Assembly (NCBI GenBank): GCA_026261815.1
Contig: JAMPIT010000894.1
Coordinates: 54,251,147-54,315,146 of the forward strand
Direction: 5' to 3'
From: Monarcha castaneiventris obscurior
Taxonomy: Eukaryota > Chordata > Aves > Passeriformes > Monarchidae
DNA: 64,000 bases
This document shows positions 26,075-39,453 of this stretch, piece after piece (position 1 is the first letter of the stretch; each line of letters begins with the position of its first letter). Position numbers and translations under genes: made by a program. A model generated the notes under the pieces. It was not told where the DNA came from. It made no database searches and was given only the letters and a program-made list of their open reading frames with translations.

Positions 26075-29000
26075 GTTAATTATTCAGAGATGCCAGGCAG
26101 AACAGTATAATGTCAGCCTTAATTTACATGTGACTTAACATGAACTTATGCTCCCAAATTCAATGTATGCATATGACAGGAAGGGATCCTCAACTCAAAC
26201 TTTATACTACCTTGAATTTCTTTCTTCTACTTTACAATTCAAATCACTTCACCTACATTTAACCTGCAATTATTTCTTTTAATTGTTCACTGCTTAATAA
26301 ATTCAAGATCATTCTGTTTTGAATGTTCATAAATAAAATATTCATGTAGTCTATACAACAGGAAGCATTCCTTAGGTTCAGTGTTGTACAACGTCCCAGT
26401 TATACAAAAGGTACTCATATTTATATGCAATTTCCTTTTACTTCATAAAAAGAGACTGCTTTAAAACTACAAATTAAAAGATCAGTCTTTGGGGATAGTG
26501 ATACTTTAATTGCAAGATTTCCAAGATCAGACTCTAAGAAGACCATGTACAAAGACAGGAAAATGCAGGGCTCAAAGAAAACTGTCTTTGCTAAGTCCTG
26601 GCTGTTATTCAAGTAAGAGCTTGGAGCCTTAGATACTCTTCTAGATATTGCAGCAGGTAGAGATTTAACTGATTTGCACCCTAGCAACACCAAATATTGG
26701 CAGACACTAACTGGGGACATTTGTTTTATTACAAGCAAGATTAGAACCCAGGTTTTATTTTTGTGCAGACAGTCTTAGCTGCCAGAAGAAGAGTGCCAAT
26801 TCAGTTAGTAACGGTGACATTTTGCAAACAAATTTCCTTTAAAAAAATACATAGTCATACCTTTCTTCCCCTTGACTTCACTAATAATCAATACCATAAA
26901 AATATTCACATCTCTCAGGCTTTGAATTATTTCCTTAGAGAAGCCACATCCTTCCCAAGCCTGTTCTGGAAATGAGTAGGATTTGATTTTACAGTTTGCC
27001 AAAACTGTAGCATCAAAATAAACCTGATTTTCTTAGTTCACACCTTCTTGCAGGTGCAAGCAGGTTGCTTGTTTAATTAAGTGAGGGGTCTGGAAAGGGC
27101 AGGGGTTTCAAGCTAGTGCTGGTTTTTGTCTATAGGGGCATTCATTACATTTGAACATCCGTTGGAAACTCAGAATTTGTACTTGTTTTTCAGGTGTTGC
27201 TGGGATAGAAATCTCAAGGGCTTATCATCCACGAATATCTCCAGGCACTGACAGTCAGCCAGCAGGACTTACCGGAAGGGTGAAGAACAAAAGCAGGAGG
27301 AAAAGTGCAGAAGACATTAATCTACAGAAAATCCCACGAGACAAGGTCAGTACATCGGTCACTGTCTGTCTGAGGTGAGAAATTCAATGAAGTCAGAGCC
27401 CTGTAAAGCTCCTGATGAATCTTGGTAACATCTTTCATTTCAATAACAACTTTTATGGCTGGCAGAAGGTAAAACACTTTATGATAAGCAGCTCTTGGAA
27501 AGTCCCAGACAACTGCAGTTGCCAGTCTCAAACTAACCAGAAATAGCTGCTGCCTTGAGATGTCTACCCAAATTTGGCAATTCAACAAGATTGTCCTAGA
27601 AAAGCCCCAACTGTGCAGATTAATTTCTTAACACAAACTGTTTACTTGTATCACAATTCTCTCAGGACTCCCTGTCACATTTTGGGACAATTTTATTCTG
27701 TCGTGTATGGCCACACATGTGAAGAGGAACTCTTCTTCCTTACTACCATATGCAAAGGGCATCATATATTTCTGGACTAAAAACCTTTTACTACCTCTTT
27801 CTTCCACCCAGAGCCCAGAAAGAGCCTGTGCTCCTCCAGCCCTGCCAAACCAAGAAATTCAACAAATGCTCCTTATCAGAAGTAGAATTTAAACAATACA
27901 GTTCATTCCTAACCATCATGATTGATCTAATGGCATCAAGAGTTTGGGACACGATGAACTGAACTAATTCTCTACTGAAGAAAAAAAATAAAACATGTCA
28001 AAGGCTGCAAACTCACAAAAATTTTAGACTGAACTTTTGATGGCAACCACTGGACAATCACCTGCTCTGTGGCCACATATAAAAAGCTCATCAAAGAGTC
28101 TAAAAATTAATTTGAATTAATTCATTTTGTGATGTCAATAAATTAAATATTCTTATCAAATAATGAATGAATCCTATGACCAAAAAATCTCCTTCATGAG
28201 TGCACGTACCATAGGTTGTTTCACACACAGTTTAAGCACCCTAATTAGTATCTTACATATAATGAGCAGCAACTGTTTAACTCTTTACATACAACCAGAA
28301 CTAAGTGGATGGAACCAACCAGCTTTAATTTGCCTGATGCCCCAAATTATGTGTCCAATTAACTGACTTCAGGGTGCACCATGTGCCAGAATCTGCTGCT
28401 TGCTTTCTTTTTTTTTTTTTGCCTTGAATCTTCCCTTTTTATGCCTAGCCATTCTAGAAGTAAATAAATATACTGAATTAAATTAATTTGACACAGAAAA
28501 AAACTTTAAAAGGTATCCTCAGGGAAAAAAGAAGAAAAATATGAAAGGTAAATATTTAATAAAAAAAGCACTGAGGTGAGACCTGCATGACCTTCAGACT
28601 TTCTCCTGTCATAAACACATCCAAACCCATAGTGTGACATTGCCAAGGCAGGTAACAAGTTGTGACAACCAGTTGGCAACTGTGCATAACATGATGCTGT
28701 GCTAAAGCACAGGGCTATTTATATTCATCTTGTCATTACCCAGTCCAGCTCATTAGGTTGTTTTGTGTGCAGATGAAAGGCACATATGTACCATGGAACT
28801 GCATTAAACCCAGGCACTCTCAGCTGCAGCCCAGCACTGTGACTAGCAGAACCCCCCTTCCTGGACTGCACTGATTTTAAATGAGCATTTAAACCCAGCA
28901 CAGAGAAACCCACACTGGCTCTGAAGGGGCTGGTACAGCACAAGGCAAAGCTGGATGTCCAGATGAGTCCAGATGAGGTCTGGTTAGTCCAGAGCAGCAC

Positions 29001-32000
29001 AGCACAGCCTTTGGTACACTGAGCAGAATGTGTCCTCAGCTATGTAGGCAGAAATTTATTTTTCACTTGATCTCAAAAGAGCTGGAGACTATTTAAGGAA
29101 TTTTAAACTATGCCATCACAGGGCATCAGCTGCTTCTAGTTCATCTTTGTTTTGTGGGGGGTTATCCTCCTTAAAAACCAATATGCACATTCAATGCTGG
29201 CATATGGCACTGGCTTGAACAACAGATGCCCTTTTGGATCTCCAGTGGCTAAGGGATGACACACAAAGTATTAAAATGACCTTAAGAGAGGTTCAGGTTA
29301 CCTGTGAAACACTTGATACTTCAACATTTTTTTACACACCTTGGACTTTATCTAAAGCCTTTAAAAATCAACACATTCCATAATCTCTACCTTACAAATC
29401 CCTTGTAACTGGCAGCATTTAAAAGTATTCTTTTTCCTCCCATTTTTATTATTTTCCCTGCTTTCACTTTTTAATGGAAGGAATAAATGCTTTAGTGTTT
29501 GTGAAAGCCACCAGACCAGTAACCCCTGAGACCCAAGTCTAATTAAATTGTTTTCAGAGTGTGTGGCTTCCTTTTCCTGTTATATAAACAGAGGCTGGCA
29601 ACCACCCAAATTCCACTGAGGGTACCCATAACAGCCAACATCCACTTCCCACTGAGGCCAAGGGTCTCAGTCCCTTGTGCTTTCCATTTCCACTTTTCCC
29701 ACCCTATCAGAGAAGGTAATTTCTTCACCAGGAGAAATTATCTCGTTGCTTTGGGAAGTGCCCTTCAGCTCCAAGCCACAAAGTGCAGCAGGTGCTGCTG
29801 TACCACAGGGAAAAAACCTTCCTGTTCTTGTAACTTCCACACCAAAGGACAAAACACAACAAATCCTTCCTGTCCATGACTGCTTCTTTATAATACCGGG
29901 ATTTTTTTTTAGGATAAGCTGTAACTTCACTGCAAGCTCGTAACAGAGCATGCTGGAGTGACCCTGGCACTACTGTAATACTTTAGGATAAAGAAGAAAA
30001 AAGAAAAAAAGTGAGAACTTGTGCCTCACACATGATGTGTTATCTCTGTGATGCTGCACTGAAATCTGCACAAAACAAGAGAACCCAGTCTCATATTCCT
30101 GGTCCCCAGTGGAAGCAGCAGCCTAAAGGAAAAGCTAGAACTGAATCATTACTATAAATTGGTTTTTAGTACTCATAATGGCTTGTCGCTCAAAATTCCC
30201 AAATGGCAGCAGAAATAATTTCCTGAGTTTGTATATATAAATTAATATCTCCAGTCTGCACAGAAATACCTTGTTTGCTTACCAGCATCCTGCCTCATGT
30301 ATTGGTTTCTGGCTGAGATTCTGCAGCATTGCTGTGCACAACACATGCTAAGTCTACCGTTTTATTTAAATGAGCCTGAGCATCCCAAGCAAAAGGCTCA
30401 ATACAATGAAGATTTAACTACCAGTGAAACAGGGGATTATTAGAGATGCAACCAGAACAAAGAGCCACTAAGTCAATGTATTTATAGATACATATATTCA
30501 CAAATACAACAGACAATGATACTCATGCTAAACACTGAGATAAACATCTTGGGACTGCATTTATTGTACAGTGCACTTTATAAATGGCTGATCCAGCCAA
30601 CCTAAAAGGGCTACAGCACCTCATAAGAGGAGGTAATGTCTAACATGACATACAATAAAATATCGGTTTAGCAGAGAAGAAAAAACAAGCTATTTTTGCT
30701 TGCTAAAAAACAGCTTAAAACTGGCCAACCTCAGTCACATAATTAACTCTATTGATTTCAAGAGATTTAGACTGGCAAACCTTTAAAGTGGGGTTGATCT
30801 CATCGGGCAGCAAACACTGACAAAGTGGATATCTGCATGTGGGTGAGTCAGCTTAAGCTCCTTTTACAGCAGGGATCTGCATGAGGGTTATTAAACTTCA
30901 GTCCCTCTGCTGTTTGTGGAGAGAAGCAGGTGCTTTCATGGAGAAATGTAAAGGCTTCTAGACTGGGTTGAGGTGAGCCTCTTCCCTTACAGGGAGCCTT
31001 GACACAAACTTTCCATCAGCTAAATCCTTCTCCCACTCTCTGTAATGGTCACAGTAGGGAAAGGAAGGGAAAGCCAGAGTGCTGCTCAAGGTTTAAGGCA
31101 AAACATCAGTGCAGTGCAGAGTCCTTTTCTGTTATGAACAAAGGCAGGAAGAAAGAAGCAGAGCTCACACTAGACTTATGAACACCTTTTTTAAAATTAT
31201 CCACTTTGTGCATGGTTCTGCTCCTTTTCATTCTGCAGAAGAAAGACTGTTGCTGCTTCAGAAGAGTTCCTGTAAAGCACTGATTTAAAATGAGCAATTT
31301 GAAAATTATCATGCACGGTAGTTACCCAAGTGAAACAAAATATTTAAATGTTATTGAGACACAAAGTCACCTAAACTGCCAATCAAAATGGTATTAGAAT
31401 TAATTTGAAACAGTTAACTTTAAGAATACATTTTCTTTAAAAATTAAGGTCTTGGTTTTTGTGTTTCTTTGAAAACAATAAATGTTTTTTTCGTCATTTT
31501 TATTACTTTTTCCTATCTTCTACACTTTCATGCAAAATCCAACCATTTAGGGCAGCATTCAGCAGACTTGTGCAAGGAATTAGCAAAAGACACAAGTACA
31601 TTTGTCACTGGAGTATTATTATAAAACTTTACACTAAGGCAGGTTTCAGTCTCTCAGAAACTTTCAGGAACCAATGTAAGAGACTACAGAGGAACAGGAG
31701 ACCCTCTGCAACACTGTGACTTCCTTGTCTTCCTCCTTCTGGACAACACCGTAAGATACAGAAATGGAGAGAATTGCTCAGTTTGCTTACTGATGTTCTT
31801 AATTCAACACTTGCCTGCAACAGCAAACCCTCACAAAGCTCAGGCACACAAGCAGTAAAGGGGAAATATTAAATGTGTGTCATGCCCAGAACACTGCTCC
31901 CTGCACTGTTCCCAAGCTACAAACAATGACCCTAGCACACACATTCAAGGCAGAAGGAGTTCAGTTCAGAAGTCAAGTCCAGGCTAAGCATACCTTTTCA

Positions 32001-33855
32001 AATAAATCCTGGCCCTTCATCAAGTCAAAGAAAGGAGCAGACTTCTTGTCCAAGTTTGTGGATTTGGTGTGGGTTTATTTTTTCCCTTAAGTTGTGATCA
32101 ACTGAAAAACCTCAGGCAAAATTCTAAAAGTTATCACAGTAAAACTACTGAATCAGTAAATGTACTAGGAAGAAAGCAAGCTTCTAGTATATGTTTTTCT
32201 CTATTTTGTTGTACAAATGCATTTGTGTGGGGGTTTTGTTCCCCCCTTCTTCCTCTCAGCTGTACAAGTAAATAAAAATACAGAAAGGCCGCACTGAAAT
32301 TCTCCCTTAAGATGGTTATTTCACAGAAATGTTTTTCAAAGTTTACCTTGGACGTTTTTGCAAGGGAATAAATGCATTTTTCCCAAGGTGAATAACTAAC
32401 ATTTGCCCTCTCCATCTTACCTGGGTCACAGGGATATGCTGAACTCATCAATTCGACTGCCATAATAAATTTTAATGTTCTGCACACACATTTTCTTACT
32501 CTTATATGACTGAGGAAAACAAAAACAAACTTGTAAGAAGAAAATACTGCATGTTCACAGCAATCTGGAATACACAGAATAAACCACTTGGGCTTTTCTG
32601 TACTCATAAAAACTCAACAGTAACTGCTCTGGCCATAGCTTTCAAAAATCAGTCAAGGAACAGGCTACAGATTGGTCTGGAAACAACAACAGGGTCAGGG
32701 TGGAATTAATTTCTATCAAAATGCATAGTGAAGCAGATTATCCTAGTGTCACTCATGCTGACTATGGCTTTACTGACCAAGCCAGTGGGATTGCAGGAGT
32801 CATTAGGATTAAGGAAAGAGAAAGTACTACGCAATTCAAAAAATAAAATATTTTGTCCGGAAAACTTCCAGCTCCAATACAAGGGGGGAGAATTAAGTAA
32901 CTTCTAGAAGGCAGTTGGGATGTTAATCTAAGGCAGCATACATTCTCAAGACCAGAAAAATCAAACATGCAAATCTTGGATGCTTCTATCCTAGAGAGCC
33001 ATTATGGGAAAATCTGTGCATGGAAGAGGAGATGGATGTACAGAATGTGCATTTCCATTAATTAAACTCCTGTCTCAGTAAAGCCTCTTTATTAAAATAC
33101 CCGAGCACCTAAAACTCAGTGAAACTTAGGGGTGGGCAGCTCGATGGGGAATACTTTTTCTCAACTGTACAGAAGCACTTCTGCAGTATATCTGCAGAAC
33201 AAAGAGCTGGCCCCCCTGACTTTGTTTGCACCTTAAGGCATCCAATAAAGGCAGCCGAAGAATCAATAGCTCGAAACGTTCCATTAGAAGGGAAGTGTTC
33301 ATGGCTCTGAGGCCATTAGCACAAGCTTAATGAAATTAAGATATTAACAGAGTAAATGGCAACCCAGCTCTTCTACAGGGCGTGCTGCAGCTCTGAGTAA
33401 ACAGCAGCTTAGGCAGGCAAAGGCACAAGGGTCAGTGTTTCAGGGCTCACAGAGGCAGGGGGAGGAAGGGAAGAGGTTTGGCTTTTAAACACACACTAGG
33501 AACTGGAGATTCCTGGAGAGAGATGTGTTAATAATTAAACAGAGCTTCTGGGTTGGAAAACCAATCAATAATACACATTAAAATCAGACATCCCTTAAAA
33601 AATTGGCAAATGTGGGGTTTCAGAGGTTTTGTATTCACACGTAAGAATTTCTACTTATATCCCTCATATCTGTCATTACTCTATCAAATGAATGCTAAAA
33701 TCAAGAATTTTTAAGCTGCAGTTCCTTACACTGTTGTGTTTAAAGCTTGTAGCAATTTACAAAATATTCCCAGTTACCTAGCAGAATTGCCTTTATTGTT
33801 CTTCTAGGGGGAGATTGAAGTGATTTCATTGGTTGGGGGTTTGGTTTGGTTGTTT
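26075..33855. other. Intronic sequence without recognisable features
   Basis: AT-rich intron. The several overlapping short frames at 29540-29970 lie in a slightly GC-richer stretch but show no domain or splice-flanked exon. A 13-T run lies at 28408-28420. Confidence 0.6.
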
Positions 33856-33868
33856 GGGGGGGGGGGGG
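33856..33868. repeat. Poly-G run (13 G)
   Basis: Thirteen consecutive G on plus, preceded by GGTTTGGTTGTTT. Confidence 0.95.
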
Positions 33869-36800
33869 TTTGTAACCTATGTGTAAAGAATTTCATGAAA
33901 GTGAAATTTTAAAAGAAAAACAATTGCCTTCTGTCACGAAGTTGCTAGGCAGTTCTTACTAAGGCATGAATTAAAATGGGTTTTACTGTGAAAGTATCAG
34001 CTGACCATAATGAACAGGAATTCTTGTTCATGTATAGTCCTGCTACAGTTCTTAATGGCTTTGGTGCCTCTACAGTGAACTTTAAGACTTCCATTGGGGA
34101 AGTTCTCCTAACAAGGTCTAAAACATTTGCTACAGCACTAAATTACATTACAGAAAACCACAGAAAATACATGCTTTACAAAGCAACGATTCTGTAGTCA
34201 CCAAGTGAAATTAAGATTTTTTTACAAGTTTCAGTCATTGTCAAGACAATCCATAACTCTACAAAAGCTTGCCAGCTGAAATTTTGCCAAGGTAATACAA
34301 AGTACAGAGCTGACAGTACCAAAAACTGATGGACTATCTGAGTTTCTCTTGCTAGGCCAAACTGCACAGTTTTATTATTTTCTTTCTGAACAGGACATGG
34401 TAACCCTGCAAATGTGCCTGCTCTGCCACCTTGAAATAGCACACAATTTCAAAAAGGTGGATTGAAACTACCTCTGCAACATAAAAATCTGTTCCCAAAA
34501 AGAAACACAGCACCTTCCTTGCACATCTTTATTTCTTCTTTATGAATTTAAAAGTATAAGTCAGTATTCCCTGTGCAGGGCAAAGCAAGAAAAGGAGCTT
34601 CACCCAAACTAGTGACAGAAACAAGCACCACAAGGGCCCCAGTCCAAATGTGTACAAAATTGTCACAAGGTCACCTGGCATTTTACCAAAGCAGTTAGCA
34701 TATAAATTGAGCCTAAACAAGAGGAGGTAAGTATGTCCTCTGACAAAGAAGATTCCCAACAAAAACAGCAAAAGAATTTCCATTATGGAAGAAAAAAATG
34801 CAGTTATTAAAAATGTAGCAACATTTATCTTCCTGCTGCAAACATTCTTTTAGCCATTCTGTTTATTGCAGAAGGCCCCAAACAGTGTCAAGTTTCTGTG
34901 CTTTGTTTCAGAAAAAATATTCATACACAGGCTGATTACAATATATCCCAAAAACCATTTGCCATGTAAATATAATGACTGATTGAATTTGACAAGCCTC
35001 CTTCTAGAAGAGTAAACACTGAAGCTTTTGTTTAGGGCTATTAATCAGCTCAGCAAGCTCAACGTGTCACCTGTGCCAGCATAGAAGAAAAATCATCCCC
35101 ACCTGCTGGTAGAACAGCCACCAGTAATAGCCAAAGGAGGCAGGACCATTCATTGCAAGAATTACTCTGGAGCCCAGCTATTCAAACAGGCAGGCTTTCA
35201 GCAGACACTCATCTTTCCTGTAACTGATCATTCCATTAGCAATAATGACCCTGCTGCAACGGCTGTGGAGGTCCAAATGGAAATCTGGGAGAGCATTCTG
35301 CAAACTAAGAACTGCAAATCCACACAGACGTTGTAATTCCCCTCCAGACTGGCTCAGGGGCCTGTATTTGCACCTTAACCCAGAATGAAGACAGTGCTCA
35401 CTACACGGAGAATATCTTTTGTCTTGTAAAGCTAACTTCATTTTAAGAATGATTAGAAAACACAGGTGTGTTTTCTACATACACCAAAATTCTTAACTGC
35501 AGCTTGGCCATCAGCAGGTCTTATTGACACTCTTACCTTCTGCTGCTCAGCAGCAAAAAACATTACTGATAATTTGTTTCCAAGTTCAGGTTCCTGTAGA
35601 AGGGCAAGTGACTGTGTAAAGATCAACTGGCTAACTGAAGTGGTGAAGTCAGTAATCTAAAGAATGCAAAAATGCCACCCTCAGCTGTAAAATGCTGATT
35701 TCTTATAGGAGGATACCACATACACAGAGTAAACAGGAAAGATGTTCAGATCGTGACAGAAATTACCCTCCATGAATTCAAACACTGAAAGCTTTATCTG
35801 TCCCATTGGGATGGTGTATATTTTGACATTTCCAAGCTTGTCATAATTAAGCCCAAAACCTGTCAAAAGCACACCCCTTTCCACTGACTAAGGCTCCCAA
35901 GCTCTGCAAGCGTGCACGTGCAACCTGGCAATTTTCCATTGAGTTTTCACTTATTTTTACATTCTCTGATCCTTGCAAATGGGACAGCTGGCTCCTGAAA
36001 CTAAGACTGGAGACCCAGCTCGATGTTTCACTGTCCCATTCCCAGAGATTCTGCATTCCAACAGCTGCTGTACTTCCTGGTCACAGCCTTTGAAAGCCCA
36101 TGTGATCCCATCAAGCTGAGCAAAATGGGCAGTCAGCTCAGATGATCTCCTGCAGAATATCTGGAAATAGCAAAGTACACTTTCTGTCTCATTTACTAAT
36201 ACTGCTGCTAATTTTGCCGTGTCCCAGTTTCTCGTCCATCTGCAATCAGAATTCAGTTTAGCTGATGGAAAAGGAAACACGCCGCAGTTCACACCAGCAT
36301 GTTGCAGTCACATTAGCAGAAGGAATATGCCCATTTCTGCTCAGGAATCCTTCCCAAAAGCTTAGAAAGGACCTAGGTCATGATTAAATAAACCAGATCA
36401 CTGAGCACAAGAACAGATAATGCCAGTTTTCCTTTGAACTTAGTTCTGGGCTTAATGCAAGTGCTTTTGAAATTTTGCAATGTTCAGGAAATCACTGGGA
36501 GCAGGTGAGTGTTCCTTCCCATGCACATTGTCTGACAGTAAGTATTAATAAATGCAGCTTTTCAACTGGCACAAGAGAGTTCCTACAGTATCTCCCTCTA
36601 TTACCTAGAGGAGACTTATATGGATATAGTTACTTCCAACATTTTTAACCTCTCATTATGCCAATTTGACTGTTAGATTCCAAAGTTATTAGAAAGGTAG
36701 ATGGATTGCTTTCTTAATAATTCAGAATCAGAAGTAGAAAAATAGAAAGCTTGTAAGACACCCCAGTAGGTATCTGATTCCTCCTTTTAATGCCAACATT

Positions 36801-39433
36801 ACTGGCAATAATTTTAAGCAATTACGTAATAACCAAAATGTATTGTGTGAATTCCTCAGAATTTCTATTAGCTGATATTTTACCTCCAGTTCCCTGTGGG
36901 AAAATTCTGAGGTATGCCTCAAGCAATTTAATTCTTTTTCTTGGAAAGGTAACACACATTAAAGGAGATCAAGCAGTGGAGGTTCCAAAATAACTTATAG
37001 AAAAAAGAATTCAAAACATACCTAAGAGTCCTATGGAAATGGGACTTACAAGTTTTTAAAAAACATTTTACTGAAATTCTGCTCCTCTTACAGCCAAGTG
37101 TTTTGTCATCATTTCTAATGTGAAGGTTTTTACTCACACTGTCTAATGACTGGACTGCACTTTTTGTGTCAGGTAAGAGGCAGTACCTAAAACAGGTCAT
37201 AATCCAAAAAAAAAAAAAAAGAAAACCATAATCAGGAGCCATTTTAAAACATATATATCAACAAACAAAGTCATTCAAGAAGTTGCATACACTGAACAAC
37301 TGGAAACAACTCACATTCAGACCTTGGAGCCTTTGTTACAAGTCAATATGGGGCTCCAAGACTGAGGCATCCAAAGAATGGCATTCTTCAGGAAGTAGAA
37401 AGGAAGCATGTTGGACAACTGGCTGCTTCCACATTTCTGGAAAACAAGTTGTAACAAGAACACAGGGAGACTAACCTTAGCTTCCATGCTTTTTTAGTCA
37501 AGTGGATCAAGTTGCTAGAGGAAAATGAATTTTCATTCCCCCTTATGCTATTTTGCATTGTAAGTACTCACTGAAATCTGGCCACTTACAGAGTTTAGCA
37601 CAGACCTTTTCAGCAGTTACTTAGTTTTCAAAAACCTCCTTCAAAGAGATAGGCAGCATGGGATGGGAAACTCCGGCATATTTGTAACAGACATCCCATG
37701 GCCTAACTTATCTTTTCCTAACTGCTTTTATCTACAACTTCCCAAAGTCCACCAACTGGAAAATCCTAACTTATTACAACACAGGTGCACAAGGGTTAAA
37801 TAGTAAGGTTAATAGAGGAGGGGGGGAAAAAACCCCACTCCTAGAAAACAGAAGATATTAAATAAGTTAATTAACAGGAAAAAGAAAAGGGGAAAAGGTC
37901 ATCATGCTCTTCACTGGCCCTTTAGCACATCCTGCCACATGGCACTGCTGCAGTGGTTTAAACTATTTAAATTTTCAACCAAATTCTTATTGCTTGACTG
38001 CAGCCTCCTTTGTATCTCTACTCAACCCTTTTTAGTTCACATTTTGGGTTTGGAACTGCAAAGGAAAGTTAAAACAAAAACACTGCTAGACATGAGATGA
38101 CTTGAAAACACATATCCTGCTCAGTGCTGGGCAAAGGAATGTGGCCAAAACACCATGCTCAGGTCTCAAATATCAATCACAATAGTTACCTGTAGAAAAA
38201 TTATGTTTGTCCACTTAAGGGGGGGTGGAAGACTTCCCTTTCAGATACTGGAACTGAAAGATGTGAAATGTAAATGTGTAAATTCCTTCAGCCAAGGCCT
38301 TCTACTCCCAGTGTTACTCCTGCTGTCTGAGGTGACTTCATAAAATTGCATTTTTATTTTTATTTTTGTTATCTAAAAGACAGCTACTCATTCCAATGAA
38401 ATAAACAGGACTTCTTAAGTTTATTTTAATAGCAGTGAAAAGGGTGTCTTGTGTAGAATTGGTCCTTCTAGGTAAATTGCTGGAATAAATCCTGCTTGTT
38501 GGATGATAATTGAATGAGCATGGGGAGTTTTGACAGTTCCAGGTGTCAAGAAGTTGGGAGAAAATAACATCTGTTCTCATCAAACAGCAGATAGACAAAT
38601 TCAAAGTCACTCTTAATAAATGTGAAGCACAAACATTGAACAGACAGTAAAAGAGATACATTAAAAATATCTTTGAAAGTAGAATTACCCTTTTTACTTA
38701 GCTGAAAGTAGCAAAGCTAAACTGCTACATCCTACATTGTGGTTTTATCCTTTTTTTCCTGTCATACCTTGCACTGTCACAAGTCACTGTCACTGTCATT
38801 GTGGCTAAACCACTCCCATTCTCTGCACCCCATTCATTGTGACAACAGCCAGACAGTGCCATGGCCCACACAGACACAAAGAACAGTCTGGCTGCCTGGG
38901 TGCTAGCTCAGCATGAGTTTTAAAAATAGACAAGCAGCAGAGAAAACACTGCTTAATATTTGCCATTGCATTGATTTTACACAGTATTTTATGTCACTCC
39001 TATAATAATTACATCATCTTTTACACTTATGAATATTTTGAATCTTCTTTCCCTTTCCCATCTTCATGCTTCAGAGCCAGTGGTGTACATGGTGATTAGA
39101 AAAAAGTAACTGCACAGATGTGAGGCAAGGAAAAGCCCCCCTACATGATCCTGACCTGGCCTGTGGGTAATCCAGGGCAGGATTCTGGGGCAGCAGAGGG
39201 GACAGAGGAAGTGAGTCCCTGCTTTTTATACTGCTCTGCACAGATCATTCTGCTCCCTCCCAAGCCCCCCAGCTCCTCAGATGTATGAACTACTGCAGCA
39301 TGGCCACGACAGCAATTCATGTGAGTCCAACAGAGATAACATTTTAGAGCAAGAACTTTGAGTAGAATCACACTGACTGAGAACTCAGTCCAGGGGCTCT
39401 CTGTTACATTCTTTCTGTGGGAAGAAAGCAGTC

Positions 39434-39453
39434 AAAAAAAAAAAAAAAAAAAA
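39434..39453. repeat. Poly-A run (20 A)
   Basis: Homopolymer; no upstream polyadenylation signal or gene-like sequence that would make it a retrocopy tail. Confidence 0.9.
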